Source: Pyrrhosoma nymphula | Lineage: Eukaryota; Arthropoda; Insecta; Odonata; Coenagrionidae | Reading direction: 5' to 3' | Length of the DNA: 64,000 nucleotides | Assembly: GCA_963573305.1 (NCBI GenBank) | Contig: OY754337.1 | Span: 50,233,164 to 50,297,163, forward strand | Part shown: one piece after another, positions 45,520-57,559 of the stretch | Numbering within the stretch: the stretch's first letter is position 1 | How the letters are laid out: each line of letters begins with the position of its first letter | Made by a program: the position numbers and the translations under genes | Notes under the pieces: generated by a model | What the model was told of the DNA's origin: nothing | The model's input: only the letters and a program-made list of their open reading frames with translations | Databases searched by the model: none

Positions 45520-46750
45520 GCATTGCATGGCACGCACCCACCCCCAGCGTCGATGAATCGGGATATCGCTCAGGGTTCGAGAAGTGCCGGCACACGTGCC
45601 ATGGGGGAGTCAAGTCAGAAGGAAGGGAACGGTGGATGAAGGGATTGCTCCCAGAGGGGGATCGATGGGGGAAGAGGGGGGGAAGGAATGCCCACGCATT
45701 CTTCCCTCTTCGCAATCATCCCTACCCCCGTGGTCCAAGTACAGAGGGAACCAAAGCTAGTAGCAGTTGCGGCACTGTCATGCGCGTGGGATTGAGGAAA
45801 GCCCAGGGAAGTTGGACGAGGAGAGGGTTTGCGAAAAAAAAGGAATTAGGGCATCTCCATGGTAACTTGCGTTGCACACATCAATATTTACTAATGGCTA
45901 TGGGAGACCTCCATTCAATGTGCTGAAGAATCGGATCGCTGATCGGTACACATCAGCCCACACGAAAGACGATGAATGGACCGATGTGCACTGGCGAAAC
46001 GTTCCGTAACCTGCTAGTAGTTGCCATTCTGTAGGTTCGCAGTAGCCCGGGCGAATGTTTTGCGTATAGTGGTTGAAATCGTTCAATTTGCGTGTTAAAA
46101 AAAACAATTTTTTTACCACAATGTAATTAAAGACTTATAACCATCCCTGTGTGTCGCCCCAACTGAAAAAAATACTAAAAAACGACCATCGTTCTTTTAT
46201 TGTTGAGCGTACGACAAATATACTCCTTTGAAGTGCGCTGCTTGGTAAGCAGGGTCTGGAACGAATGAAAAGCAAGTACACTTTTATGTTGTGAAGAGAG
46301 TAGCTCACTATAACGAATGTAAAGCTCCCTAAATCATATGAGAATGAAACTTTGAGTAGAAAGTAACTTTGTATTTCCACGAAAAAAATTATTAAAACTT
46401 GACCCATGTTACAACGCCCGAAGTTGTTCGTGCCTGAAAATGACGTTTCAAGTTGAAACCCAATTCGTTTTTAATTTATAAAAAGTTGAATCACAAAGTT
46501 ACTGTTTTACATTTTGATATCCATCGATTCCATTAATTTACGTCCAAAGTACTAATTATAGAGCCTAATCCTTGAATTGCACCCTATTAAAAACATATTG
46601 TTCAATTTAGAAAATATTGTAATGTCCATCTGTGAGAAATGTATCACAAACCATATCCTAGTTAATTTTCGCTCTTTGATATTCATAATATTCGTCGAAA
46701 GATTGGGTGAGAGTTGAAAAACTTAACTAGTAGGTAGCTATGTGGTATAG
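45520..46750. other. No supportable gene
   Basis: A G-rich patch lies at 45600-45700. No recognised motifs. Confidence 0.35.
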
Positions 46751-46756
46751 TGGAGT

Positions 46757-47040
46757 AAACGACAGGAGAGGAAGGGTAGACCAGGAAAGTTATGGGTGAA
46801 TGCGGTGGAAGAGACTTATGGGGAGAGGAACATTAGTAGTCTCAAGAACAGGAGAGCGTGTATGAAGAAATGCATGAATGTAATAGAACCAAAGGAGGTT
46901 GACAAAGATAGTCCATTTCATTGGCCGTTCAATCCTAAGATTGGTTACCTGAAGCCCTCCATCTTCCCCTATTTAATGCTCGTCCCTTTACTCCCTGGTA
47001 GTTCCTTTACTCCTGGCAGTGCAAGTATAATGCATGGTTT
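46757..47040. pseudogene. RTE/Ingi-like LINE C-terminal piece (+) next to a 3' end in reverse
   Basis: The plus strand at 46760-46870 reads KLWVNAVEETYGERNISSLK with RRACM next, the segment after the GRPR motif in this LINE class. From 46915 on, TTGGCCGTTCAATCCTAAGA is the reverse complement of the family 3' end, as at 48.80 kb. Two fragments in opposite orientation are joined. Confidence 0.6.
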
Positions 47041-47164
47041 CCAATTTTTATCGTTTACGTCGCTCGATCGCATTTTCGGCAGAAGAAACGAAAACGTATT
47101 TTTAAACAAAGACCCTAAAAATAATACACTGTGGTTTAAAAACTTACAGAAATATTAAAAAGAA

Positions 47165-48530
47165 TACCTTTAATTTTCTTGGGTTATCCTCTAAATATTC
47201 GCCCAATATTTTATTTTTGAATTCCATTAATGCTTTTTGAAAGGTGGCCTTATATGCTGTTTTCGCTTTCTTTTATTTTTCGCATACCTAACTTCTAATA
47301 CTCCTCTTCGGGGAGACCCTGACGGGCGTTCTTCATTTTGTCGTGCCAGATTCGTTGTCGCTTGAGAGATTTTCGGACGTCCGCATTATACCACCTAGGT
47401 TCAGTATTGACCTTTTTAAGTTTACATGGTATTGCGCTAGTTATGGCTAGTTGTGTGATACTACGAAAAGTATTCCATGTATAATCAGTACAAGGATTTT
47501 CACTAATATCACTAAATTTTTTATACGAAGTCAATAGTTCTCGTTTTAAACCTTCGAAATCCGCCTGGTGAAATAAATATACCCTCCTCTTTATGGGTGC
47601 CTTTATGTCAGTACTAATATGGAATCTAGCTTTTACTGCTCTGTGATCACTAATTCCGTTCACTGTTACTAAGTTAAGGACGCTTTCAAGTATGTTAGTC
47701 GCCAAAAGACCTAGAACGTTGTTTCTTCTCGTCGTTGTTGTGACTAATTGATGTAAGGAATAACATGTGAATATGTAGAGTGTCGCACAGCTCCTTATCT
47801 TTGCCACCATTTTTGAAACTATGTGTCTTCCAGTCAATCAAGGGAACGTTGAAATCACCATCGATAATTATATTATTTTCGTTATTTTGACGTGCGAGAC
47901 GTTTCGCCTGTCTATTCAACTCTAGAACTGAATTTAAGTCTGCATCGGAATGTCTATAATATGAGCAAATAAAAATTCTTTTCGTTGAGCATTTTATGGA
48001 ACACCACATACTTTCTAAATCATTATCTGGAAATATTTCGGCTCTGCTGACGAACTCATCTTTGACTGCGATAAATACTCCTCCTGTTCTCGCTGTTCGG
48101 TCTTTTCTGTAAGTATATTGGATATGATTTTGGGAAGATCTCGGTATCCGCAATTTCATTCGATAACCTACTTTCTGTTCCTATTACTACATCAGCTTCC
48201 GTGCTCCCAATGAGATGGTGAAAATCAGCGACTTTGTTTTTTATACTACGGCAATTAACAACCACAATGGAAATGGAATCTTTGGGATACGACTTACAAG
48301 TCCTGTCTATCGAGTATTCTATATCATTAACGGCACTTTTTTTATGTACCTGAGCCGCGGTTTCTATTTATTTCGGATAGTAAGTCATTCTGAATTTGAA
48401 AAAAGCCTTCATTCGTACCAATATTTACGGCAACCCCTTTACTTAATGACCCACTACATGATCTACTCCCTGCCCTACTCTCTACCCTTAAAAAGGCCTG
48501 CAGCGCTCTAAAATATTACCAGGGATACTC
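47165..48530 (-). pseudogene. CR1/L2-like LINE copy, endonuclease and start of RT, truncated
   Basis: On the minus strand: VVVNCRSIKNKVADFHHLIG with VIGTES (48265-48130), the first endonuclease blocks; CSIKCSTKRIFICSYYRHSD and NIIIDGDFNVPLIDW (about 47990-47830), where GDFN is catalytic; NGISDHRAVKARFH (about 47640), the SDH box. Then EPRWYNADVRKSLKRQRIWH, and AYKATFQKALMEFKNK with LGEYLEDNP (to 47170), which matches the linker before the RT in the 53.6 kb copy. At least two frameshifts. RT and tail are missing on the 3' side. Confidence 0.85.
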
Positions 48531-48799
48531 CAGGGGGTCCAAGGGGATGGAAAAACTGAAGGAGAAGGAAGTGGAATGCAGTTTCGATGAAATGTCCACA
48601 AGTCATAGAGGAGACTTTCCATAAAAGGGTGTCATTAAAACTCAAAGAGTATACTATATACTCGTAAGAGTTTTATGAGATCGGTTCTGTAATGCGGATC
48701 CTTATGTTTGTCCACCAACAAAAAACACGTCCAAACTATGCATGTAAGCGAAGTGGAAATGCTCAGATGGATGTGTCCTGTTACGAGTCTTGTATTCAT

Positions 48800-49210
48800 T
48801 CATTGGTCGTTCAATCCTAAGATTGGTTGAAGGCAGCTCTAAATCCTTCCCCATCTAAAGTTAGTTCTCTTACTCCCTGGTAGTTCATCTTATGATTTTT
48901 CTTCTTGTGCTGCGTCCATATATTTATCCCTCCTCCTCTTGTGACTTTTCACTCTATTTTTCTTCGATTATAATCTTCACAAACCCATTGTGCCTCAGGG
49001 TGTGCCCAATCCATTTGGTTCTCCTTTTCTGTAAAGTGCTCCATATGGTCCTTTCCTCTTCTACTCCTCTGTATGCTTCTTCATTTCTTATTTCATCTGT
49101 GTACTTGATATCAGCACCCTCCTTCAATACCAGATGGGGAATTATGTACGAAACTATTAAAATCGAAGCCAGTTTTATAAGTCCAATGCCGAGCTCTATT
49201 GACAATGCCT
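48800..49210 (-). pseudogene. C-terminal fragment and 3' end of an RTE/Ingi-like LINE
   Basis: The minus strand at 49070-48954 reads YRGVEEERTIWSTLQKRRTK and WIGHTLRHNGFVKIIIEEK, the family's WIGHxLRHxGxxKxIIE motif. The 3' end at 48800-48830 has CAACCAATCTTAGGATTGAA on the minus strand. The RT is absent. Confidence 0.75.
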
Positions 49211-49408
49211 ACCCTGAAAGAGAACGGATACTTCACCTAATGTAGCACCCATGAAATTTTCTGATCTAACAATTATAGACTGAATCTGGAGATAAAACAG
49301 TCGTTATTTACAACATCTAAAGACAAATAAAAAATCAAATTAACCGTATTTGGTTTATATAAGCTGCTTAAAAAACAAATCCTTGTTCGGTAACTCAAGT
49401 TAAAATTT

Positions 49409-52256
49409 TTTCACCTGAAATTGAAACGGAATATGAGAATATTATTGAACACAAGAAAAAAGGAGATGGTTTAATAAACATTTCTTCATTGAATCAATGA
49501 AAAAAATATCATGTTACATCTTTTGACGAGAATTAGATGCTATTATTAATTATATAAAAATACAAAACTCTTATAAATAGAAAAAAAGCATCAAATTAAA
49601 TTACTTAATGAAGATGAAGTACTTTATATTCACAAATAGCTCTTGTCGTGAATATTACGATAAGAATATTGTAGTGGATTTCACCGAAATGTATTTTGAG
49701 CTGAGTACTTGTTGAATGAGTTTTCACCAAAGTTACTCCACGATCTATCCTACTAAAGTTATTGAAACTACTACTAATTATGCTTTAGCGAAAACTTACA
49801 AATACCTGTCAGGAAGTGAAATTTCACCGACACGAATGACAATATATTCTAACAATGTCATAAAAACTATGGATATAGATATATTTTACAAACAAAGTAT
49901 ATGCACAGAGATGCAAGAGCTACCTACACAGAGCGCATATGATACGTACTGTTAGTATTACCTATCAAGTTAAGAAAAAAATAGGGTAGTAAAGGACAAG
50001 CGGCCGGCAGAGGTAGGTACCAAAACTATTTTTAAGAATGCAACCTTCAGGATATTTTTCAGAGCTGAGGAGTGAGGGCTACTCTAAAATCGTGAATGAG
50101 ACGATACGACTCCATTTCATTAGCCGCAGAGGAACCCTTTACCACGAAAGGGCCCACTTTCGGCTAGTCCCTTTCACATTTCAGGAACGTTGGATCTTCC
50201 TTCAATACTAATTGGACTGTGAAAAACAGATCAGGAGCCTTAGTCTCCACTGGTTTCAGAGATGTGATCCTGTGTGAAGAAGTAGGTACGGAAAAGTCCG
50301 ATATTTATAAGTTTCGGACCTCATTCACGAATCCGAAAAAGTACCAAATGATCGTACATTGAAAAGTGTGAAACGCTATTGAAAATAATGAAGTCGCGAT
50401 CACATCGTCGCGTCGGTTAAAATTTAGACTTAATATTTTAAGTAAGTTCCAAGCCGATCTATTAACTGAATACGTTGAAACCATTTTACGGAACCCGACT
50501 TACTACGGTAGATAAGATACTGAGAATAAAATTTGGGAAGTAGATTGCAGAACGGAAAGGTTTTAAAATGTCATTTATCCCGCGCACTTTCAAAAAGCAT
50601 TATAGATGCAACTGTGACACAGTAATTAGGTTTTTTCAAAAGGTATTGTAGTGATTTATTTGATTTGCTCTTTAATGCTTTTCTGTCATTTTTTACGAAG
50701 CACTAACAGTGCGTCACACATATACCCTGTGTAAATCTCTTCTCTCTGTATAGGTTCATAGTTTCAAAATTCAATGGCACTCATTGTTTCTAAAACATCG
50801 ATGGCTTACTGTGTGGTGCACGTTGGCGAAATTTAGCATCCTTATTGCCGTGGTGGAAGGGCTTGCGTGCTCGGATGACCCCTAGAGCTGCACTGGCGGG
50901 AGCAATGCTCCTGGTAGGGTCACCCATGCCAGATTGGCCGAAGGTTAGGAGACAGACGAATGGTAGTCCGCGCAGCGTCTGTACCTCAGTGAGGCGACTG
51001 CAAAAGGCGTCTGACCCCAGTGGGGCGGCCTCTGAAGTGATGGTGTCACGTATAAAAACACTATTGAGATAGGTCACGGAATACCATCTCAATTAAAACA
51101 CAAAACTTGAAATTATGGACAGGAATTGTAGAAGCGGCGAAAGCAATGGTAGGCGTAGTCAGTGCAACTAAAATTAAAAAACCGTGGATCACGAAGGAGA
51201 TGATAAGGGAGATGTGGGAGAGAAGGAAATGGAAGAGCGTAAACTCAGAGCTAGGTAAGAGAAAATACCGAGAATTAAATAACAGGCTTAGAAGAGAAAC
51301 AAAGAAAGCAAGAGAGGCGTGGTGGAGAGAACAGATCGACTCGTTAGAGAAATACCAAAAAGAAGGGAGAGCAGATGCATTATATAGGAAAGTAAAGGAA
51401 CTGACGGGTGGTAATGAGGGAAGGGGAACTACAACGATAACAGACAAGACGGGAAAGGTGATCGTAGAGCCGAAAGAGATCCAGGAGAGGTGGAAGGAGT
51501 ATGTTGTAGAGCTGTATGGTAAAGAAATAAGGCCCATTATGTTAGATATAGAAAGGGAAGACGATATCGACAGAGATGACATCGGACCAAGTATACTAGA
51601 TATCGAAATCGAAAGAGTTCTACGAGACATGAAAAGGAATAAGGCGGTGGGAATAGATGGCATACCTGCAGAGTTTTTAAAGAGAATGGGGAAGAACGGA
51701 AGAGTCAAACTTTTTGCGCTTATTCGTAGGATTTGTGAGGATGGAGTGTGGCCGGAAGACTTCGCGAAGACTGTACTAATTCCTATACCAAAGAAGAGTA
51801 AGGCAAAAACGTGCGAAGACTATAGGACAATAAGCTTAATATCCGACGCGGCCAAAGTAGTTCTGAGAATTCTAAACAGAAGGCTAGAGAAGAAGGCAAA
51901 TGAATACCTGGGTGACGACCAGTTCGGGTTTAGGAGAGGGACGGGAACGCTATAGCGGTGATTAGGACGCTATTATAGTAGAAAGAAACCTTGAGTATGG
52001 GCAGGATGTTTTTGCATGCTTCGTAGATTTCGAGAAGGCGTTTGATCGGGTGGAATGGACGAAATTAATGGGAGTGTTGAAGAAATTAGGGGTCGATTGG
52101 AGGGACAGGCGTCTGATTCGGAATTTGTATATGAACCAGACGGCGCAGGTTAGGGCAGCCAATGGAGAATCGGGATGGGCCACGATAGGACGGGGAGTGC
52201 AGCAGGGGTGCCCATTATAGCCGCTGCTTTTTAACGTGTATTCCGAAGAAATGGTA
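49409..52256 (+). repeat. 2848-bp duplicated block, copy 1
   Basis: Matches 61039-63886 with a constant offset of 11630, so there is no length difference. Every long conceptual frame in both copies (79, 100, 75, 215 and 282 codons) translates identically. The block holds a decayed minus-strand CR1/L2-like tail (49680-49960), a plus-strand C-terminal piece of the same LINE (50405-50590, FRLNILSKFQADL and RNPTYYGR), and the 5' two thirds of an RTE/Ingi-like LINE. Copy 1 continues into the rest of that LINE. Confidence 0.95.
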
Positions 52257-53125
52257 AGGGAGGCATAGGGGAGGAGTAAATAGGAATAAAGGTAGGAGGT
52301 GAGCTGATAAAATCAGTGAGATTTGCAGATGATCAGGCATTGGTTAGTCAGTCTGCAAAAGGGTTACAGTCAATGGTGAATGCGTTAGAGGTCCAGTGCA
52401 AAAAGTATGGGATGAAGATCAACCACAAGAAAACGGAAGTAATGAGATTTTCTAGAAGTAAGAAGGGGTGGCTGAATATAAGGGAGGGAGGGCAAGAGAT
52501 AGAGCTGGTCGAGCAGTTTACGTATCTGGGTAGTATTTTGGAGGGGAATGGGTTTAGTGGTATGGACATCAGATGTAGAATTGCGGTCGCTAAAGAAGCA
52601 TTTTCGAAGAGAAGGGAATTGATGAGGGGGGGGTCTGAGAAGAGACGTAAAGAAGAGGCTGGTGAAAACTTTAATATGGAGCGTGGCGCTATATGGGTCG
52701 GAAACTTGGTCATTGCGAAATGAGGATATGCGTAGACTTGAGGCGTTTGAGATGTGGGTTTGGTGAAGGTTAGCTGGATTGCGAGAAAGACGAACGAGGA
52801 GGTATTGGATATGGTCGGAGAGGAGAGGAAGCTTGTGGTAGAGGTTCGGAGAAGGCAGAAGAGATGGATGGAGGAGGTTTTGAGAGGAGAGGGCATGTTG
52901 AAGAGAGTGTTAGAGGGGAGAACACTGGGTAAGCGTGGAAGAGGATGGGAATTCTGGACGAAATAAGAGGAGGTGGAAGATATGAAGAATTGAAGAGGGA
53001 TCTAATAGCGCGCCTTCGTTAGGAGGGAAAGCGAGACAATGTATATGAGGTTGGGATGCAGAATGGGGACTGTCCAAGAACCTACCAATCAACTGGTAGA
53101 ATACTTGAATGAATATGTATTTGCA
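50838..53125 (+). pseudogene. RTE/Ingi-like LINE lacking its endonuclease, broken RT
   Basis: A 5' segment (50838-51060, GGTCACCCATGCCAGATTGG) leads into RT-linker coding at 51107: NKPWITKEM-like KKPWITKEMIREMWERRKW, then NKAVGIDGIPAEFLKRMG, CEDYRTISLISDAAKVVLRI and DDQFGFRRGTG (to 51955). The frame then shifts at 51948-51960, after which VFACFVDFEKAFDRVEWTKL, RGVQQGCPL, a stop, RFADDQALVSQSAKGLQSM (catalytic ADD) and NHKKTEVMRF follow. The C-terminus has MEEVLRGEGMLKRVLEG and GKRGRG (52860-52950). The endonuclease expected before 51107 is missing, and several stops disable the RT. The 3' end is near ACTTGAATGAATATG. Confidence 0.85.
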
Positions 53126-53190
53126 GACTAATAATATGTATTCATGACAGATGTGGTCGAGCTTGTACATGACGATAGAAGATCTCTTTT

Positions 53191-53273
53191 CAGTTTTCCA
53201 CCTATAAACAATTGCCAGTGACGATGTAAAACATCGAAACTGGTCGCATGTAACACTTCTCATTGGAAAACTG
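53191..53273 (+). ncRNA. Structured hairpin motif with 10-bp enclosing stem
   Basis: CAGTTTTCCA (53191-53200) and TGGAAAACTG (53264-53273) are perfect complements enclosing CCAGTGACGATGTAAAACAT and CGAAACTGGTC. The inner part folds as CCAGT/ACTGG, a GA/AA internal loop and CGATGT/ACATCG with an AAA loop. The TGACGA-stem-GAAAC order matches the other hammerhead-like loci, but a G replaces the first C of the core. An RNA structure is likely; the activity is unknown. Confidence 0.45.
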
Positions 53274-53330
53274 CACATAGTTCTTCTTTCGACCGGTACT
53301 TTCAGGTTTTTGCTGATGCAGTAATTGTCT

Positions 53331-53620
53331 TACATCTACTTCTACATAATACCTACCCTGCGAGCCACCTCAATGGTGTTTGGCTGAGTTATCACAAACA
53401 TGCATTACACTATACCCTATTAAACTTAATGCAACTAAGACAAATGATGCATTAGCCAAGTCCTGAAAATGCCTCGCGGCGAAAGTTAACTAACATGCAA
53501 TACACTATAGGTATGCTTCCAATTGTAGTTAAAATAGTGTATGAATGTTTTTGCAACAACATAAATGCACAGAGATACAAGAGTTATGCCTAAAAGATGC
53601 ACGACGTCTTTTATCGCAGG
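53331..53620 (-). mobile_element. CR1/L2-like LINE 3' tail, minus strand
   Basis: CTACTTCTACATAATACCTA and GCGAGCCACCTCAATGGTG are the reverse complement of the family tail. ATGCATTACACTATACCCTA and TGCACAGAGATACAAGAG match further up the same 3' UTR. No coding part is present. It abuts the start of the plus-strand full-length copy, giving an inverted arrangement. Confidence 0.8.
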
Positions 53621-56600
53621 AGGTAGCGCGAGGTAGCGCGCAGGATACTTGAGCACACTCGTCGAGTTTAACATAGACGGTAGGCTACAGGGCAGGTCAA
53701 TTAGTGGGGTCAATAATTATGTGTTTCCAGTTAGTAATTTAGCTAAGAATACTCCGAATATTGGGTCCAAGAATAGCTTAATTGAAGACAGCAATCTTGA
53801 AATTACCCCGAATTGCAAAAACAATAATCATGAAGCATTAGTCGTTGCAGTAGTTAACTGCCGTAGTTTAAAAAATAAGATTCCAGAATTTCACCACCTT
53901 ATTCATAGCACGGAGTGTAACGTCATTATTGGCACAGAAAGTTGGCTGACGGACGATATTTCTGATAGTGAAATTTTTCCTAAATCATTCAATGTTTACA
54001 GAAAAGATAGGTCCAACCGAACCGGAGGCGGAGTATTTATAGCTGTAAAGAAAACCATAGTCAGCCGAGCGGAAACCGTCCCAGATACCAGCATAGAATC
54101 TGTATGGTGCTCTATTAGATGCCCTAAATCAAAAACAATATTCGTGTGCGCATACTACAGGCCACCTAACACCGACGTCACCTCAATTTTAGAACTCGAA
54201 GCACAAATAAAGAACATCACATCCAGGAACACCGAAAGAAATGTAATCATCGGTGGAGATTTCAATACGCCCTCTATAGATTGGAGGACCTACAGTTACA
54301 TATCAGGAGGAAGAGACAAAGATATATGCGAGTCCCTGCTGCACACGTTCTCATCAAATGCCCTACATCAGATAGCTACGACGCCTAACAGAGGGGACAA
54401 CATTCTTGATTTATTGGCAACAAATATACCGCAACAAGTAATTAAGGTAAACACTGTTGAGGGCATTAGTGACCATAGAGTAGTTACCGCGAAGTTCTCT
54501 TTGAGTATCATTAAAAGTTTTAAACAAAGAAGAAAATTCTACATTTTTAGAAAAGCCGATTTCAATGCATTTAAGAGTCATCTAAAAAATTCTCTTCCCG
54601 AATTCCAGGAATCAAGCTTAAAGTTAGACACGGAGGATATTTGGAAAGCTTTTCTTTCGATCGTACATTCAGGGATCAGAAAATACATTCCAATTAAAGT
54701 AAAAAAAAAGAGGGCAGCGAACCAAGATGGTACAATGCAGAAGTGAGAAAATCGTTAAGACGTCAGAGAGTATGCCACGCCAAGATGAAAAAACTCCGTA
54801 GAGATTTGTCCCCTAGTGATCAAAATTTAATATTTGAAAAATACAAATTGTCTAGAGCCACTACAAAGGAAGCCTTTCGGAATGCATTCATGGATTTTAA
54901 AAGAAAAACATTAGGAGAACAATTACAGGACAATCCAAAGGCATTTTGGTCATACGTAAGGGAAGTTCAAGGCAATAGGTCAACAGTTATTCCACTACGA
55001 AACGAAAATGGCGAATTATTAACAAGCAGCTCGGACAAGGCCAACTTATTAAATTCCTACTTTCAAAGTGTGTTCACCAAGTCATCGCAGATTACATCCG
55101 TAAAGTTAAATGATCACTTCCAGCAAAAGATGCCGCCTATCGATATTTGCACTCAAGGAATAGAAAACTTGCTAAAATCTTTAAGTCCAAATAAATCCCC
55201 AGGTCCTGAAGAAATTCCTGCCCGCGTTTATAGAGAATTAGCTTGTGAAATAGTACCCTACTTGCAGAATATATTTAGTAAATCCATCAACGAACACAAA
55301 GTACCCATGGACTGGAAAATTGCAAATGTCACTCCCATATTCAAAAGCGGTGATAAGGAACAGCCATCGAACTACAGACCGATATCTCTCACATCTATCT
55401 CTTGCAAAGTCCTTGAACATATAATTGTTAGTTCAGTTATGAGACACCTCGATATAGAGAACTTGTTAACAAAAACGAAACACGGATTCAGAAAGGGAAG
55501 ATCTTGCGAAACTCAATAAGCACTTTTTGCCCACGATATTTTAGTCTCGGGTGAACATAACGCTCCAGTTGATGCAATTTTTCTTGACTTTAAAAAGGCT
55601 TTTGATAAAGTTTCCCACAGTAAGCTACTCATGAAATTAAAATCCTACGGTTTAGACGACGACGTAATTTCCTGGATTAGAGAATTCTTAAGTAATCGCG
55701 TGCAAAGGGTTGTATTAGTTGGCGCTATCTCCAATGAAGTAAAATTCACATCGGGTGTCCCACAGGGAAGTGTCATAGGCCCGCTTCTGTTCCTTTTGTA
55801 CATAAACGACATCGGTGACAAAGTTGACAGTAAGCTTAGATTATTTGCTGACGACGCAGTGGTGTATAGAGAAATTCGCAGCTTTAATGACAAGGAAGCG
55901 CTAACTAAGGACCTCGAGGCAATACAAGAGTGGTGCGATGCGTGGCAGCTAGAATTAATCCTGAAAAAATGCGTTGTTGTGAATTTTTGGAAACGGAAAA
56001 ACGCTCCTTGTAACAGCTATTGCATTAACAACATAAAACTAGACACCTTAGAATCGGTTAAGTACCTCGGAGTTAAACTGACTAATGATCTATCGTGGAG
56101 TAAACATATTCGAGAAATTACCGGTCAAGCTAATCGTAAATTGGGATTTGTTAAAAGAGTACATGGCAAGTGCGACCATAAAGTTAGGGAAATCAGCTAC
56201 TTCTCCCTCGTTAGACCTCACTTAGAATATGCCGCCAGTATTTGGGATCCTTATGAGATAGGCTTGGGAACTGAGTTAGAACGCGTGCAGCGAAGATCGG
56301 CAAGATATGTTAAAGGCCGTTATGATAATCTCGTTAGTGTTTCTGACCTTTTGCAGCAACTGGGATGGGAAAAGCTTTCAGACCGTCGTTTAAAATTTAG
56401 ACTCAATCTATTATGTAAGTTCCAAACCGGTCTATTCTCTGACGACGTTGATAATATTTTACGAAATCCGACATACTACGGTAGATCAGATCATGAGAGT
56501 AAAATTAGGGAACTAGACTGCAGAACGGATAGATTTAAGATGTCATTTTTCCCACGAACGATAAGGGACCATAACAGCGGCCAATGAGACTTTTATCTAG

Positions 56601-56970
56601 GTTTGTCGTTAGGTAGTGTAGCTCTTAGTAGTAGTAGTACTCCTAATACTTGAACCCTTATCTGTTACCTAGTACATACTAACACCACGCCTAGCATGTT
56701 TTCTACATGGGTCTTGAGTCCCTGTCCATCTGTGTAGTTGTAGAATGCATGTATATTGACGGTCACTCTCCATTTTGATGACATCTGTAGTGTAGTGGTG
56801 CATGCTTGTGAGGCTTCGCCTCGTGACAAGCATTAGCGATTTATGCTAATGCATAATTAGTCGTAGTTACACTAACTCTAGGGTATAGTGTAATGCATGT
56901 TGGTGATTACTCACCCCCTGCCACACACCCCTGAGGTGGCTTGCAGGGTATTTTGTAGATGTAGATAATA
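53620..56970 (+). mobile_element. Nearly full-length CR1/L2-like LINE
   Basis: Contains an endonuclease-RT frame (53649-56587, broken, next entry) and a 3' UTR of about 380 bp. The UTR ends in CACCCCTGAGGTGGCTTGCA, GGGTATTTTGTAGATGTAGA, so the tail is a (TAGATG)n repeat rather than poly(A), as in CR1/L2 elements. A separate ORF1 is not evident upstream. It is the best copy of the family in the window and the reference for the tails listed elsewhere. Confidence 0.88.
53649..56587 (+). pseudogene. Endonuclease-reverse transcriptase of the CR1/L2-like LINE, one frameshift and one stop
   Basis: Apurinic-type endonuclease: VVNCRSLKNKIPEFHHLI, VIIGTESWLTDD (Glu), VCAYYRPPNTD, NVIIGGDFNTPSIDW (Asp/Asn), EGISDHRVVTAKF (catalytic SDH). 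A run of nine A at 54701-54709 shifts the frame, after which PRWYNAEVRKSLRRQ lies in frame 2. Reverse transcriptase: SPNKSPGPEEIPARVYREL, YRPISLTSISCKVLEHI, KHGFRKGRSCETQ, a TAA at 55517-55519, then FLDFKKAFDKVSHSKLLMKL, GVPQGSVIGPLLFLLYIND and LRLFADDAVVY (catalytic ADD). The C-terminus runs through ARYVKGRYDNLVSV to SFFPRTIRDHNSGQ. With both lesions repaired it would be about 980 residues, a normal length. Only two lesions suggests a recent insertion. Confidence 0.92.
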
Positions 56971-57483
56971 TTTTACGTACTCCGGCATACTACGGTAGAT
57001 CAGTTCATGAGAGTAAAATTATGGAACTTGACTGCAGAACGGACAGATTTAAGATGTCATTTTTCCCACGAACGATAAGGGACCATAATAGCTGCCATGA
57101 GACTTTTATCTAGGTTTGTCGTTCGGTAGTGTAGCTCTTTGTAGTGGTAGTACTCCTAATACTTGAATCTTTATCTGTTATCTTGTACATACTAACAGCA
57201 CGCCTAGCATGTTTTCTACATGGGTCTTGAGTCCCTGTCCATCTGTGTAGTTGTAGAATGCATGTATATAGAGGTCACTCTCCATTTTGATGACATCTGT
57301 TGTGTAGTGTTGCATGCTTGTGAGGCTTCACCTCATGACAAGCATTAGCGATTTATGGTAATGCATAATTAGTCGTAGTTACACTAACTTTAGGGTATAG
57401 TGTAATGCATGTTGGTGATTACTCTCCCCCTGCCACACACCCCTGAGGTGGCTTGCAGGGTATTTTGTAGATGTAGATGTAGT
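56968..57483 (+). mobile_element. 5'-truncated second copy joined tail-to-body
   Basis: Directly after the (TAGATG) tail of the preceding LINE the sequence re-enters the last 35 codons (ILRTPAYYGRSVHESKIMEL, then CRTDRFKMSFFPRTIRDHN) and repeats the whole 3' UTR to a second GTAGATGTAGATGTAG end. Identity to the first copy is high with scattered changes. Confidence 0.9.
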
Positions 57484-57559
57484 ACTACGTTGCAGATTAA
57501 GAAACAAGCATTAGGGAGCAAATCAACAAATTAGCTACACCACCCATCTACAAACCTAG

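Noticed and set aside
51061..51708. 215-codon minus-strand frame (and its twin at 62691-63338)
   Set aside because: It is the antisense of the LINE reverse transcriptase frame, which has clear RT motifs on the plus strand.
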